From Artemia franciscana (taxonomy: Eukaryota > Arthropoda > Branchiopoda > Anostraca > Artemiidae): 64,000 nucleotides of DNA. Shown here piece by piece: positions 48,490 through 61,570 of the stretch. Every line of letters begins with the position of its first letter. The first letter of the stretch is position 1. Where the stretch lies: assembly GCF_032884065.1 (NCBI RefSeq), contig NC_088883.1:29029355-29093354 (forward strand). Direction: 5' to 3'. Below the pieces are notes generated by a model. It was not told the DNA's origin. It saw nothing but the letters and a program-made list of their open reading frames with translations, and did no database searches. Made by a program: the position numbers and the translations under genes.

Positions 48490-50950
48490 ATATATTTTAG
48501 TCTATGAACCAACAAAGAACGTTTATTTAGCTTAGTGCTATTTACACTTCTTAGGACGGTGGCCATTAACATTACACACTATCACGCCAGTGGCTGCCAC
48601 CAATCACAATAGTGGTGTTGGCTCATTAGAATCACATATTTGGGCTAATAGCTATCACAACAGCTTTATTTAGTTCCTTGTTGCCATTAGATGTCATTTG
48701 GATGGTGACTATTAGAATCACGTTCTTTCAAACGTGTTTCAAAGCATTTCCTCCTTAGGATCATACATTTGAACTTGAGCCAAAGAAAAGTTTTGTTTAG
48801 ATCATTGGTGCTATTTGCAGTTCTTTGGACGGAGGCCATTACCATTACATACTATCACACCGGTGATTGCCACCAATCACAATAGTAGCGTTAGCTCATT
48901 AGAATCACATATTTGAGCTAATAGCCATCAAAACAGTTTTATTTAGTTCCTTGTTGCCATTAGATGTCATTTGGATGGAAACTATTAGAATCAAATTCCA
49001 TCAAACCAATGATTACAATCAATTGTATTGGTAGAGAGAGAGAGAGAAAGATGGGTTTATTAATATAAATAACACAACAAAACAAGCAAATGGCCCGAAG
49101 CAAAGCTTGTTTGGGATTACAACCCCAATACACATACATATAAAACAATACGAAAAAGAAGAAAAAATAAAAAGAAAAGAAAAGGAAAAGAAAAAAGAAA
49201 GAAAGAAAGAAAGAAGAAGAAGAAAAAATCAATTACCCTGCATTTCAATCGAAACGGATTTACACTTCAAAAGAGACAAAACAAAAAGAAACTAAAACCA
49301 CTTAACCAGTATCGCCAAAATCAAAACCAACATCTTGGCTCCACTTGAGGTCCACTCAACTATCAAAACCATAAATATTAAGGCAAAATAGCTTTAATTC
49401 CCGCCGAAATTCAAGAAAGCTATCCAAGTTTCTCAAAGTCGCAGGTAAACAATTCCATGCATGGGGTCCTAGATGCCGAATAGAGAATTGAGATCTACGA
49501 GTAATAGTAAGCGGACGACGAATTATATCGGACTGTCTCGTAGAATGTGTATGAATATCACTTCCTAATTCAAACATACTTTTAAAACATATTGGTAAAC
49601 AATTTTGAAAATATTTATATATAAACAGGCTTCGATAAAAAATAATAAGTCCTGCTAAAGGCAAGATTTTGCAATCTATATACCTCTTTTGTACCGAGTC
49701 TTTAAAACCTACACCACATAAATTGGTGGTATTACCTCTCTAGGATCATACATCTGAACTTGACGCCAACGAGAAGTTTTGTTTAGTTCCTTGGTGCTAT
49801 TTGCAGTTCTTCGGACGGTGGTCATTACACATCTCTGTCACAGTCCGATTATTGCCATGAATCACATCAGTGGCATTAGCTCATTATTATCATATATTTT
49901 AGCTCACGTTTCAACAAAAAAAGCTTTATTGAGTTCTTTGGTGCTATTTTCAGGTGCTGGGACGGTGGCCAGTACAATCACACTGGCGATCGCCACCAAT
50001 TACATCGATGGCGTTAGCTAATTAGCTTTAAATATTTTATTCCATTAGCGAACAAAAAGGTAAAACCTAGTTCCTTGGTGCTCTTAGCAGTTTTGAGGAT
50101 GATGGTCATTAGAATCACATTCTATCACACCAGTGGCGTTCAACCAATGGAATTACATGCTTTAGGGCATGAGCCAATAAAGAAGATGAGTTTTGTTTCT
50201 TGGTGCTATTAGTAGTTATTAGGCCGTTGCCCTATTGCTGGCAATGATTTTTTTTTGATTATTTTAAAAGTGGAGGGGGAGCGGGCTAGAGGTCTAGGGG
50301 ATTTATTCTCTCCTTATTTTACGCCACTGCCATGGTCATTACAATTGAATAATGTTATACCAGTAACTGCCACAATCGAATCAGTAGCATTGGCTTGTTA
50401 GAACCACATATTATAGTTCATGAGCCAACAAAAAAGTCTTTGGTGTCTTGGTGCTATTAGCAGTTATTAGGCCGTTGCCCTAGTGCCGTCAATGAAAATT
50501 TTAAAATTTATTTCAAAAGTGGAGGAAGAGCGGGCTGAAAATCTAGGGGATCTATTCTCTCCTCCCTATTTTACGCCACTGCCATGGTCATTACAGTTGA
50601 ATAATGTTATACCAGTAACTGCCAGAATCGAATTAGTAGCATTGGCTTATAGGAACCACATATTTTAGTTCAGGAGACAAAAAAGTCTTTGGTGTCTTGG
50701 TGCTATTAGCAGTTATTAGGCCGTTGCCCTAGTGCCGTCAATGAAACTTTAAATTTATTTCAAAAGTGGAGGGAGAGCGGGCTGAAAATCTAGGGGATTT
50801 ATTCTCTCCTCTATTTTACGCCACAGCCATGGTCGTTACAATTGAATAATATTATACCAGTAACTGCCAGAATCGGATTGGTAGCATTGGCTTATAGGAA
50901 CCACATATTTTAGTTCACGAGCCAACAAAAAAGTTTTTGATGTCTTGGTG
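48490..50950. repeat. Degenerate satellite array (unit about 200-270 bp) in intron C-D
   Basis: At least seven units share TTGGTGCTATT.GCAGTT, GG(A/C)CG(G/T)TGGCCATTA, ATCACACC(A/G)GTG, TTGCCA.CAATCACA, TAG(C/T)(A/G)TT(A/G)GCT.(A/G)TTAGAA, CACATATTT.AG and CAACAAA.AAG. The last three units (about 50170, 50400, 50665) are the most alike and also share GTGGAGG.(A/G)GAGCGGGCT. A LINE fragment at 49030-49745 interrupts the array. Confidence 0.85.
49030..49745 (-). mobile_element. Non-LTR retrotransposon C-terminal fragment, minus strand
   Basis: The minus-strand open frame 49664-49356 encodes GLIIFYRSLFIYKYFQNCLP, HTHSTRQSDIIRRPLTITRR, SQFSIRHLGPHAWNCLPATL and RNLDSFLEFRRELK. The pattern TR....I..P...R..FS.R..GP..WN.LP..LRN..S...FRR.LK is the well-known C-terminal end of Jockey/CR1-type LINE proteins. 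The A-rich, purine-rich GAAAGAAAGAAAG run (49195-49220) and GAGAGAGAGAG (49032-49047) lie in its 3' UTR side. It is truncated at the 5' end. Confidence 0.75.
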
Positions 50951-51023
50951 CTATTATTACTTCAAATTTTCTTGGTTCTATCATGCTTGCTTTCTATTTT
51001 TTACCATTTATTTTCTTTTTCAG

Positions 51024-51182
51024 TTTGAAAGCCAGACATCTTTTGGTTCGGTGTATAAAACTCATATTGAAGGAAATAACATGTTTTGCGACTTTTTCAA
51101 CCCGACTACAGGGATGTATTGCAAACGCCTGCGAGTCCTCTGTCCAGAACATTGTAAGGAGCCAAAGATATCAGAAACTGAG
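51024..51182 (+). CDS. CXXC1: CXXC1 exon D
   Basis: This 53-codon phase-0 exon lies between TTTTTCAG and GTAGTT. It encodes FESQTSFGSVYKTHIEGNNM, FCDFFNPTTGMYCKRLRVLC and PEHCKEPKISETE. The (Y/F)ESQTSFGS...IEG start, the FCD..NP....YCKRL.VLCPEH core and the link to E-VCGCPL of the next exon identify the CFP1 C-terminal zinc-finger domain (zf-CpG_bind_C). That domain is held together by conserved Cys/His residues and contacts SET1-family methyltransferases. Frame and splice sites are intact. Confidence 0.95.
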
Positions 51183-52439
51183 GTAGTTAATCCCCCTTTC
51201 CCTTAGATTTATCACTTACCTGATTTGTCATGCGTAATTTGCGTATCAGTGCTATTGCCAAAAAAAGCAAACAAATATACAGAAAAACATTTGTAACTAC
51301 AATAAAAGTCCTTGACGAATGTTTGATACTTTATAGTGTTTTGTGTAAATGTAAAGGGAGTGTATGATCGATCGTTCCAAACAAGTTAAGAAGTGTGTGT
51401 TCGGTTTCAGGCCAAAAATAACTTTCATCTTGTCATATTTTTTTAAGTTCATTGTGACAGACACTTGACAAAATTTAAAGATATTTTAGAACAAAAAGCT
51501 ATTAGGGAAGAATAACAAGGATTTTCTCGCAGAGGACGTTTTGTCTTTAACAGAAACAACCCCTTGCAGTTGGTCCCTTATCAAAAATTATGGTTTTAGA
51601 TGGACCTTTGATAAAATTTCTGAACTATTTTTACAAGGAAAAAGTAAGAACAACTTTAACAATTTACTTTTGGGCACACATTATTTTTCAGGAAAAATCA
51701 CTTTCCATGCACCCTTTATTTTGCAACCGATTCTAGGCCATGTCCCACTTATGAATTTCTAAAATGAGGCCCCCCTCGGGATATTTTGATTTTGTTGTTC
51801 AAAATTTTGTATGTATTCACATGAAGGAAGCTTAAAAAGGTCACTAACTTGGTAGTTTTTCTTCCGGCCCGTCCTCTAAGCATATTTCATATTAAAGAAA
51901 AATTTTGTCTTTACGAAATATTTTTACTCTTTAAATGAAAACGAAAAGCAAAAATTTTTACTCTTTAAATGAAAACAAATATGACATTATTCACATGAAA
52001 AGTATTTTTTTCAAAATTATGGCTCTTATGTATATTTAGCCAAAGGTTGTAATTCCTAGCCATGACCCACCAAAATATTGCCATGCCTTACCGGGGGAGC
52101 CTTTCCCCCGCGTTGGGAATCTAGAGATCTAGAGTATGGGATCTAGAGTGTGGTATCCATGGATCTAGAGTATGGCAAGTAGCCAAAGATGCTAGAAACG
52201 GAGATGATTCCAGTGTATTAACTTTTTCATCATTAAATCAATTTAATATGCAAAACTAAAATAATTTATAGATATAGAATATATATTTTGTAAAATATGA
52301 AAATATATAATTTGTGTATTTTTTACTTCCTAGTTCAATTTTTCAAAATGCTGTAATCTTATTCAGACTTAATGTCAAGCCTTGAGCTCCTGGACCCAGC
52401 CTAAAATATGCAAAATGCAAACGAATGTGACGTCATTCA
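51183..52439 (+). other. CXXC1 intron D-E, first part (no gene)
   Basis: AT-rich intron. The open frame at 51541-51762 has no recognisable domain and looks accidental. A short direct repeat ATCTAGAGTATGG lies at 52125-52180. Confidence 0.6.
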
Positions 52440-53450
52440 CATGCATTTTTTTTCTTTTTTAGACTCCAAGGATAACAGAGCCCACCAAAACCTGGGGGCA
52501 AGTGTTGTGAATTATTCCCCTGAGGCATAATAGTTTTTTATGAAAGGGATGGTAGTATTAACTTCGGAGGGGGCTCATTCTATTGTAAATAAGAATTTCT
52601 AATGTCCTTTTTAAGAGTCAAAAGTGATCGTAGGGTAACTAGACCCCTCCCACAAAGACTCCTTTTTCCCTAAATGTATCTGATCAAAATTTTGAGATAG
52701 CCATTTCAAAATGGTTTAAAGATCAAATAACAAAAACTCATCCCCCTATCAACACAACCCCCCAGATTCAGGGAGAAGTGTTTTAAGTTATGTCCCTGGG
52801 GCAGATAAGCTTTTATGTAAGAGATGGCCCTATAAAAATAGGAGGCGGATCATTTAATTGGAAAATGGAATTAATATTTACCTTTTTGAAGAGCCATCAA
52901 AAGTGATCCCCCTCCACCCTCTTTTACCCAAATGTATCCGATCAAACTTTGAGATAGCCATTTTGTTTGAATTAGTCCAACGATCAGATGGCTAAATTTC
53001 AGGGTCAAAATATTCCCCCTCTCGAAACCCGAGGAAGAGTTGTAACTTATGCCCCGTGGGTGTGCAAGGTTTTTACGGAAAAGGTCGTATAAACCTCGGA
53101 GGGACTCAAATGATTTATGAGATTGTCAGTTTGTTTGAAATAGTTTGACGATCAGATAAAGAAAACATTTGGGGTCAACATACCCCCCCCCCCCCAGAGT
53201 CCGGGGGAAGGGTTGTAACGTATGCCCTGGGGGCATATATAGTTTTTATGGAAGAAGTGGTCGTATTAACCTCGGATAGTTCTCAAATGATCGGAAATTA
53301 AAAGTTCTGATTCTCTTTCTAAAAATTCAAAGTGACCCGATGGCAACTAGCCCCCCCCCCCTTTGTCAACCTTCTTTCCCCCAAATGTGTCCGATCAAAT
53401 TTCTTATATATAGCCATTTTGTTCAAAATAGACCAAAGATTAGTTTTCAT
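52440..53450. repeat. R1 dispersed repeat, tandem array of about four units
   Basis: Units of about 230-260 bp repeat GGGGCAT(A)TA(A)GG.TTTTTATG, GTCGTATTAACCTCGGA, GGGCTCATT-type sequence, TTTAAGAGTCAAAAGTGATC, AAATGTATC(T/C)GATCAAAATTT, GAGATAGCCATTT and a C-run of 8-14. Same family as 12830-13740. Confidence 0.8.
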
Positions 53451-53539
53451 AAATACATATAGTTTTCAGTAAAGCGCCAATGATGCAGTAGGTTTTAGAC
53501 TTTTACAGTGAGAGAAATTCAAACCATTGCTTGCACAAA

Positions 53540-53900
53540 TTTTTGCTCGTTTCAAGCTTGATTTGCATATTCAGTTTAAGTTTCGCTCGTTTTAAGATTT
53601 ATTTACTCATTTATTATTAGTACATATTGTGTGTTTCTTTGCATTGATTATTTATTTAACTTCTGTTCGTTTTGGGTTTCATTTATACTTTAATAGCAAA
53701 ATATTTTTGATCATTTTAAGCTTGATTTACATATTCAACTTAAGCTTTACTCGTTTTAAGATTTATTTATTCATTTATATTAGTACCTGCTCTATTTTTT
53801 TTCTATGATTGTTTATTTTATTTCTGTTCGTTTTGGGTTTCATTTATTCTTTAATAGTAATTTCTGGTCGTTTTGAGTTTGAGTTATTGTAGATTTCTAT
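53540..53900. repeat. Tandem repeat, about 190-bp unit, two copies
   Basis: Shared motifs: AAGCTTGATTT.CATATTCA, CTCGTTTTAAGATTTATTTA, TTCTGTTCGTTTTGGGTTTC and ATTTAT.CTTTAATAG.AA. No coding signal. 53900-54300 is unassigned. Confidence 0.75.
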
Positions 53901-54299
53901 TACTTCTGATCTCAAAATTTAATATGGCCTTTACTTTCCTCCAGAAAACTTCGTTTTCGGGAAGTTGTTTTTATAGTTAATAGCTTATAAGAACAGCTTA
54001 CAATGCTTATATAGCTCCTTTATATAGCAGGTATATTAGCTCCTTGTATTCAATGTACTGAGTCCCTGTGTATGCTTCCAGTTCAATACCCTCTGTGAGG
54101 TTTTTTTTCAACGAGGCTTTTAACTGAGGGTGGTGGCACGTGATGTTGAGGGACTTTATCAAATTATTTTGAAGAGTATACTGAGTGGGTTTTATTACTA
54201 CATTAAAATAAGCAAGGGTCAGTAGTTATTTTTTTTTTATTGTGGAATATGTAATATACGGATGAGGGGTGAGGCCTGTTGCATAGGAGGCTTAAGAGT

Positions 54300-54715
54300 T
54301 CATAGTTTATTCAATAAAAATTTACAATAAAACACTTGAACATAGTCTCCTTTGCAAGGCTCCATGGCTACAAAGAAACAAGGGAGAAACAAAACAAAAT
54401 AAAAATATACAAAAGAAATTATGCCAATTTATAATAGAGTATACAAAAAAAAAACTAAATCTCCCATTCCAAAAATCCCCAACATCACACGCTAGGCATT
54501 GTAGTATCTCATGACTTCAAACCAAACAACCCGTAAAAGTGAAACAGCCTTTTAACTGAATAAAACTAATAAATTAAATAATGTTCTTCAAAGATACAAA
54601 CCCAATCCAGAGAGATCCTCCATGGGAGAAAAAACAGTAATTGTTAACTAGAAACTCTTTGACATTCCGTTTGAAAATACTAAAAGATTGGCAGCTTTGT
54701 ACATATACTAGGAGC
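54300..54715 (-). mobile_element. LINE 3' tail fragment (minus strand, right copy)
   Basis: On the minus strand it encodes QSFSIFKRNVKEFLVNNYCF near 54680, then an AT-rich 3' UTR with GTAGCCATGGAGCCTTGCAA and TTTATTGAATAAAC at its end. From 54409 it matches 1-305. It faces the plus-strand LINE fragment that follows. Confidence 0.55.
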
Positions 54716-54759
54716 GTGGTCCATATCATAATCGTGTTACACATTAACCAGCCACAAGA

Positions 54760-55165
54760 TAAGCGCAAACAGGCTTTGAAAAATAACAGCCTTAGAAGTA
54801 TTCTTAAGATCATATAAGGCAGCAGAAAGTCACCAAAGGACTGGAAATTTGTCAAAGGACTAGCCAGCCACTTGTCACGGGTATTCCTCGGAGAAAATGC
54901 TGGTCCTGTTTTGGACACGCCCTGCGTATGGACGAAAGTCGTCTCCCTAGCATAGCACACAGCTGGAAGCCCGACGGTAGGCATACAAAAAGTTCTCCGA
55001 GGAATACGCTGCGCAGAACACTAGATCGGGATCAGAAGAAAGAAACCTCACTGAACCTGAATGGGTGGATATTATCGCAGCGTCAACTATGCGCGATGCA
55101 TGGAGAGGCTTAGTCGATGCCCTATGCGGCACAGATTGTACTGGAGGTACTAAGGTAAGGTGTAA
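54760..55165 (+). mobile_element. LINE C-terminal fragment (right copy)
   Basis: Better preserved than 344-770. It encodes MDESRLPSIAHSWKPDGRHT, RNTLRRTLDRDQKK and, after a frame change, DIIAASTMRDAWRGLVDALC, then GTDCTGGTK. This is the C-terminal region of an L2/RTE-like non-LTR element, 5'-truncated. Confidence 0.65.
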
Positions 55166-55571
55166 CGTATTTCATCATAAACATATTACAAACTGCCAGG
55201 GGTTGAAGACTGCAATAATGGAATATGAAGAATCTTGCAGTTGCTGTAAGTGTGTAGATGATCAGATGGTTGATCAAGAATAAAAGATATAATATTACTC
55301 AAGGCAGCTGGAAGGTAGCCATGCAATTAAAGAAAATGAAAAAAGCACACAACAGAAAACAAAGAGATTTCACATCAAGCAAGAGTTTAAATGAAGGGCA
55401 GTTATTTTCATAAATAGTATTCTTAGTTCTATCGTAATATCTCTACTGTGGCTTCAGTGAGGAGGGAAAGGTTGCCATCCAAATAACAGGAAAATACGAA
55501 GCATAAGACTGAACTGAACTATAGAAAAGAACTCTTGGCTAAAGGCTGTAGAAAGAGATTCCAAGATTCCT

Positions 55572-55749
55572 GAAGACCTCCATCTTGTCATGAGAGCGCT
55601 TGCTAATGGAAGCCATTTATTTGGGTTTTTATTTCTGTTGTCTCTTTTTTGTTCTTTTTTTCTTTTCCTGATTTTTACTCTGTCTTTTTCTGGGCTTTCT
55701 GCCTAGTATTTTGTGACGGGTTATAAATAAAATGATAATGATGATGACG
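55572..55749 (+). mobile_element. LINE 3'-tail insertion found only in the right copy
   Basis: About 175 bp with a T-rich 3' UTR, TTTGTGACGGGTTATAAATA and an AATGATAATGATGATGA tail. Left copy 1165-1185 has the uninterrupted site (CCTGATGATTTGAATGATGA). The simple-repeat tail is typical of CR1-like LINE ends. This dates the insertion to after the copies diverged. Confidence 0.7.
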
Positions 55750-57640
55750 GTTTGAGCTTATTATGACAAATTCTGATGGAAAAAGGGATAAATTTGGTTG
55801 ATTAATTGTTATACGAACATCTGGTAATCTCTATGGAGAGATGTCTGTGAGTGAAATGAGTCTCCGACTTGGTTGGTCAATATTCAATAAATGTTTAGTA
55901 ATTTAAACCAACAATACACAATTGGCTAGGAGTGTATTTGAGGCATGTCTTTATACCCTTAGAAGCAAGCGCATTTGAAAGAAAATAAGGAGTATCTATG
56001 CCTAACTTAGATTGTGAGGCTGAATCCAGGAGCTCAAAGCTTGACATTAAGTCTGAATAAAATTATAATATTATGGAAAACAGAACTAAGTAGTAGATTA
56101 TATATAACATATTCCAAGGCGATATTTAATGTATTGATTTCATCTAAATGGTACACAAATTATTCAGCAAATTTTAACAAATGGCAGTGTTATGGGAATA
56201 TGAAATTAAATATGATTCATATATGACTAAATGTAACTAAATATTTGGGTAAGAAATAGGCTTATGAAAAATCAAATTTTAAAGAGGCATTTATTTAAGG
56301 GTGGTTCTTGAAAAGCAGCTGTAAGAAAGAAAAAAAAAAGTGAAATTACTATGTACCTTTTTAAGAGTCATCAAAAGTGATCCCCCCCCACTTTTGGGTG
56401 CTAAAGTTATTTTTGGCGAAAAGTTTGTCCTTTTGCCATAGATGCATAATTTAGTCCTATTCAAACCTCTTAAAGAAAAGAAAGCTGCAATGGTATATAA
56501 ATTATTACAGTTTTGTAATTATTAAATTTGGAAATTATTAAACAATTTTAATAATTATTTTAATAATTTTTTATTTATTTTAATATTTTTATTTTAATAA
56601 TTATATTTATAATGATATTTATAATAATTATAATATTTAATGGTATATTACTGCAATGGTATATTACTTTAATAATTATTACAGTTTTATAATTATTAAA
56701 CAGTTTTCTACCAATGGCAATATTATGGGAATATGAAACTAAATGACTAAAATAACTAAATACTTGATAAGAAACAGGCTTTTGAAACGTTAAATTTTAA
56801 AAAGTGGGATTTATTTGAGATTGATTCTTTGACAACAGCCATAACAAAGAAAAAAAGGGACTTAAACTCATTTTTGGAGAAAAGTTTATTCTTTCGTCCT
56901 AGATGCACAATTTTTTTCTTTTTAAATCTCTAAAAAAAGGAAACCATGAAACTGCTTCCAATGAAACCATAAACCAAACCGACGACAGGGATTCTGCGGA
57001 GTGTTTGTGTTTTTTCCCTCATATTTGTCTTTTATTGTCTAGTATAATTCAACTGGTTTAATGTTGTTGGATTTTTTTTTTCACGTTGATACAGGAGATG
57101 GCACTTGTATGGTATACGCCCTACCTGTTGTTCTTCTAATATATTTCTCTGACGCTCAATCCTAATGAAATGTACCAAAGTAAGATAAAAAATATAATAC
57201 TTCAGAAACCAATTTGGGCTATATATTTGTACACTAGGGGGAGGGGGGGGGGTAAAGTATAGCGGGTCTGCAAGCCTGCGGGCCTGTAAACCATCTATAA
57301 AAATAGGGAAATGCTCTATATAGAGAATTTTATCAAATTCAGAAAACTTTGTCTGCACATACTGGAGAAAAAGTATGTGCAGAGCTTCTTAGCTACCTAG
57401 AGCTGCTTCTTCTGCAAAAAGTAGGAGGTCCATAGACACCCAAATAGGGTTCTTTAATGATCTGGCTGTGACACATCACAGTGCCACTGGCTGTGACACA
57501 TCATATGTGACACTGGCTCTGGCATGAGCCAGTGTCACATATAAGTGGATAAGAAGCATATAAGCTGATATGACAGAACAATACAATCGTTCATAACAAT
57601 AGATGACATAAAATGATGGTATGTCCTTTGTGTCTTTTAG

Positions 57641-57778
57641 GTTTGCGGATGTCCGCTTTTGAAGAATGTTTTAGAGGAAAGTAACGAATTTTGTCGTGTT
57701 GCTAAAAAGAAGTGTGTGCGCCATCTAGGATGGGAGAAGTTACGCCGAGCTGAAATTGATATGGAAAGAGTTAGGCAG
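57641..57778 (+). CDS. CXXC1: CXXC1 exon E (main copy)
   Basis: This 46-codon phase-0 exon follows TGTCTTTTAG and precedes GTTAGT. It encodes VCGCPLLKNVLEESNEFCRV, AKKKCVRHLGWEKLRRAEID and MERVRQ. It continues exon D (SETE) exactly as in the family's DEVCGCPL junction and supplies the second half of the C-terminal zinc-finger domain. Its protein is identical to that of the left copy at 2576-2713. Confidence 0.95.
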
Positions 57779-58842
57779 GTTAGTCTTAGAGTTATTTTTC
57801 TTCTATTTTTGGATTTTTTCTGTTTGACATGTATTCTAAGGATAAGCGTAACCGTATAATCCTACTTCATTTAAATTAACTAACAGGTGACAGACTCTAA
57901 AAAGGAAATGTCACACGAAAAATATCACCGGGATAATGTCACACATAAGAAAAGTCCCACAAATGTTTTACTTTAAAAGCAATTGTTTACTTACACAAAA
58001 AGGAGACTATCAACTATAAGGGACTGGAGAAAAAATGTGGCCCCAAGAGAAAATTCGAAGTCTTTTGCCCTTTTTTCAAAAAAGGATCTTCCTTGGAAAG
58101 TTTCAACTCGGTCTCCCAGCCGTGACACAAACGAGGTGGACTTACCACACTATGTATGGATTTTAAGTAAAAATTAATTTAGCTATACAAATAAAAATAT
58201 CAACTTTTCATTTAAACCCACTGAAATTTAAATCGTAATTTTAATGCCACTTACTGTATAATAAGAAAATAAATTTTTAATAGACAATTAATTTGATTAG
58301 ACAATGAATTAATCTTAAAAAAGAATTTTAAGTTTTAATATTAATATAACCTCCTGTATAAGGAGACAATCAAATGCTCGCTTGGGAGAGAATAGCTTCA
58401 AATCTCCAGTATATGTCACACGGTTAGGGTAGAGCTAGAGATTACATACTTAGCGAATTACTGCATAGTATTTGTATATAGCCTGTTAAGATATCGATTC
58501 TTTCAATGCGTTTTTTTTTTATCTTACCTTGTCAAGGTACTTGATTCTTCCTTTATTCTTTGCTATTTTTTTTTGCCCAGAAAGCAAAGTAGGGAAAATA
58601 CAAAGTAGGGACTAGGAACAATCAAAAGAATAGGAATTTTTTTACGAGCTAATTTGGAATATTTCTGAACATTCTACTGTTTTTTTTTTGTTTGTTTTTT
58701 ATTGTTTTAAAGGACAATTATTTTCATTTCGGTAGTTCAAAAGACGGTATATTACTCATCATGGTTTGAATAAGGGAAAAAAGTGTGTTTTCAACTTTTT
58801 TAACGAACAGTTATTCTTATAAAATATTTTTGTTTTGCCTCG

Positions 58843-59410
58843 ATGATAGAATCGGCCGAAAGGATCGGCCAGGCTAATCCAACTTATAGGAAACGGTCTC
58901 AAATTCGGCGCAGTCAGAATTACTCTCTTCGATTGAAGCTGAGGCTGTTCAACAGTAACGTCCTCTCAACGCTTTGTTATCGTTCTGAAACTTGGCACAT
59001 AGATCAAATACTTGAAAAGAAACTCCTCGCGTTCGAAAACATGTCTTTAAAGGGCATTCTAAATATCCACTGGTCCCAAAAAGTAACAAACGCTACAATA
59101 CCACAGAAGACACCTCAGTCACTGATAATCAAAGTGATCAAGTATAGGAAGTAGAGACACCTTGGTCATGTGATCCGTATGCCCGAAACCCAACTACCGA
59201 AAGTCGTCCTTCACTGGTAGCCACATGGTATCAGAAGCAGAGGACGCCTCAGAAAACACCTTACGACGCAGCTACTGGGCTGACCTCCTAAACCTTAATG
59301 CCTAAATTCAACCTGAATGGGAAGATTTCTGGGCGGCTGCAGCGATGAGAGAGGACTGGCGACTCTTCTTGGTTGCCCTAAGCGCCTCTGGAGGCACAGG
59401 AGGATCTAAG
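58843..59410 (+). mobile_element. L2/RTE-like LINE C-terminal fragment (right copy)
   Basis: The first frame (58843-59151) is open. It reads IGQANPTYRKRSQIRRSQNY, LRLKLRLFNSNVLSTLCYRS, ETWHIDQILEKKLLAFENMS and LKGILNIHW, a standard post-RT segment. After a stop, shifted frames give LGHVIRMPETQLPKVVLHW and WAAAAMREDWRLFLVALSAS. It is dead, but less damaged than the left copy at 3851-4440. Confidence 0.72.
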
Positions 59411-61570
59411 GTCTCAATGATAGGACAAAATTTATTCCAATATTAGAAGATCTGAATTCGGGTAGTTTCTGCGTTTTTTGGTCGTTTTTAACAAACAGTT
59501 ATTTGTATTGCTTTAGTTCAAAAGGTGAAATGCTGCGCACAATATGGATTGGAATTAAGAATCAAAAATATAATATTTTTCTTTTTAATAGAACACAATA
59601 CAAACAACTGATAGTTGAATATATTTGAAAAACAAGTATTTAGTGACTTTTTCTTTGTATTGCGTTTCCTCAAATGCAGAAATTATTAGAATTTGGGTCT
59701 TTTGATGTCGAGATTAGGTTTTAGGCCATCTTCGAAAACTTACTCCTGCCTCCCTTTGTCCCTCTTAAATCCCTACTCCCAATAGAGCGACTATGAATGT
59801 CCCAATGCTGACACTACTGGTGGTTTACTCCAGGTTACAGGGATATTCTCGAAGCTTTGTGCCGAGTTTTTTCTTCTTTTAAAAATTCCTAGGTTGTGCG
59901 TTTTGACTTGTGTGCTCGCTATTTCTGTACTCATTGATAAGTGTTTCTTGTGGGGAGAGTATTCTAATTATAATTATTATATTTAATTTTATAACTAATT
60001 GATTGAATAAAAGATACTATGTTTGGGCAATGCCTATCAAAGTGTAACTTGCTTACAATAAATGGTTGGATTCTGTGTTATTGGCAAGGCAAAACAAAAG
60101 TCCTTTTCATACGAAATAACTACGTAAGAAACAATTGAAAAACACTTATGTTTTTCACTCATAACATAGGGTCAAAAAAGGAGTTTACTAATTTGATAAA
60201 TATAATATTTCCAATTAAGTATTTTAAAAAGAGTCCCGCTAATTGAAACTCTTTTAATCTATAAATCTATTTTGGTATTTGCATTCAAAGAAAATGCGTA
60301 GATAATCACAAAAACATAAAAAACATAATAGTTGGAGCCAAAATAATACAGTCAAGAGTGACTAATATGAACTGATTATATAAACACTAAACACCCAAGC
60401 ACACTAAAAACACTAAAACACCCAAATTCGACATTGAAAGGTCCAAATTCTAATAATATCTGCATCTGACAGAAGGAGATATGATGTGCTTTAGAAGAAC
60501 TAAAAAATTGAGCAAGGCCCGTAATCAGGGGGTGGTTACGGGGTTTGAACCCCCCCCCCCCTCCGATTTTTTTTTGATTCTAAAAACATTACAAAATGCA
60601 TATAAGTAAATTTTTGATGAGTTTTTGAATGCTATTTGTTGTTAAATCCCCCTGAACAAAAATCCTTGATGTACCCTTGATCTTGAGAAACAGTAACGAT
60701 AAAAGAAACGATAAAGGACATCATTTTGAGAAAAAGTGTCACATAACGCTTCTTGAATGACTGCTGCTGAAATTGTCTAGTTGACAAATGATATATACCA
60801 ACTCAACTTGCCAAATTGGTATAACGGCAAAATTGACATAATTTTATGGGAAAAAGGGCAAAGCCAAAGTGCCAGGAGACCACAAATTTCAAAGTGCTTA
60901 ATGTTTTCTTTTTTATTTATCTGCAAACCTCTACTGTACTAACTGGAAACGGGGCTTAGGATGATAGACTATCATAAAGAAGTAAAATTAATCATTTTTA
61001 ATGTAACTTTGAAAAAGCTATGCCAGCTTTGCCTATCACAGAGACAATCTGTCTTGGTTTTACTCTGATTAGGCATACAAGTCTTTTATCACTGACCAGT
61101 TTGTGATTTTGACCGGACTGGCTTCGGTAGCTTTTTATGATATTAACAATTCTTAAAGTGATCAGTTAGTCTAATAAAGTTAAGGTGGAGAGGAAATATA
61201 ATTTTTAGTTTTTTAAATAAATTTGATCCGATAACCTAGAACGGGAATTATTTTGCCTTTAGATTTCTTGTTTTCTTTTTATATCTGTTGTTTTTCCCCT
61301 TGCTTTTTCGTTTAATTACTTTATTCATTATTATTCTTCACTATATTTTCGTTAGTTAGTATCAGCTTATTATTTCTTACCTCTTTTTGAAATAAATTAA
61401 AAAATAGCAATAATACTTTGAAGAAAACTAAACCGATTTTTTTTTTTTATCACCTGAAAAAATTGAATTTCTTAAATCTTAAAAAAAAAATTAATTACAA
61501 TTAACAAAAGATGCTAATATGAAAATATGCTAAGAATAAAAAATTTAATTAATTTTTTTGTCTCTTTTAG
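59411..61570 (+). other. CXXC1 intron E-F, second part, right copy (no gene)
   Basis: Almost identical to 4441-6604. No exon or RNA gene recognised. Confidence 0.6.

Noticed and set aside
51541..51762. A 73-codon frame after exon D
   Set aside because: No homology recognised, and no splice sites or conserved context. Likely chance in AT-rich intron.
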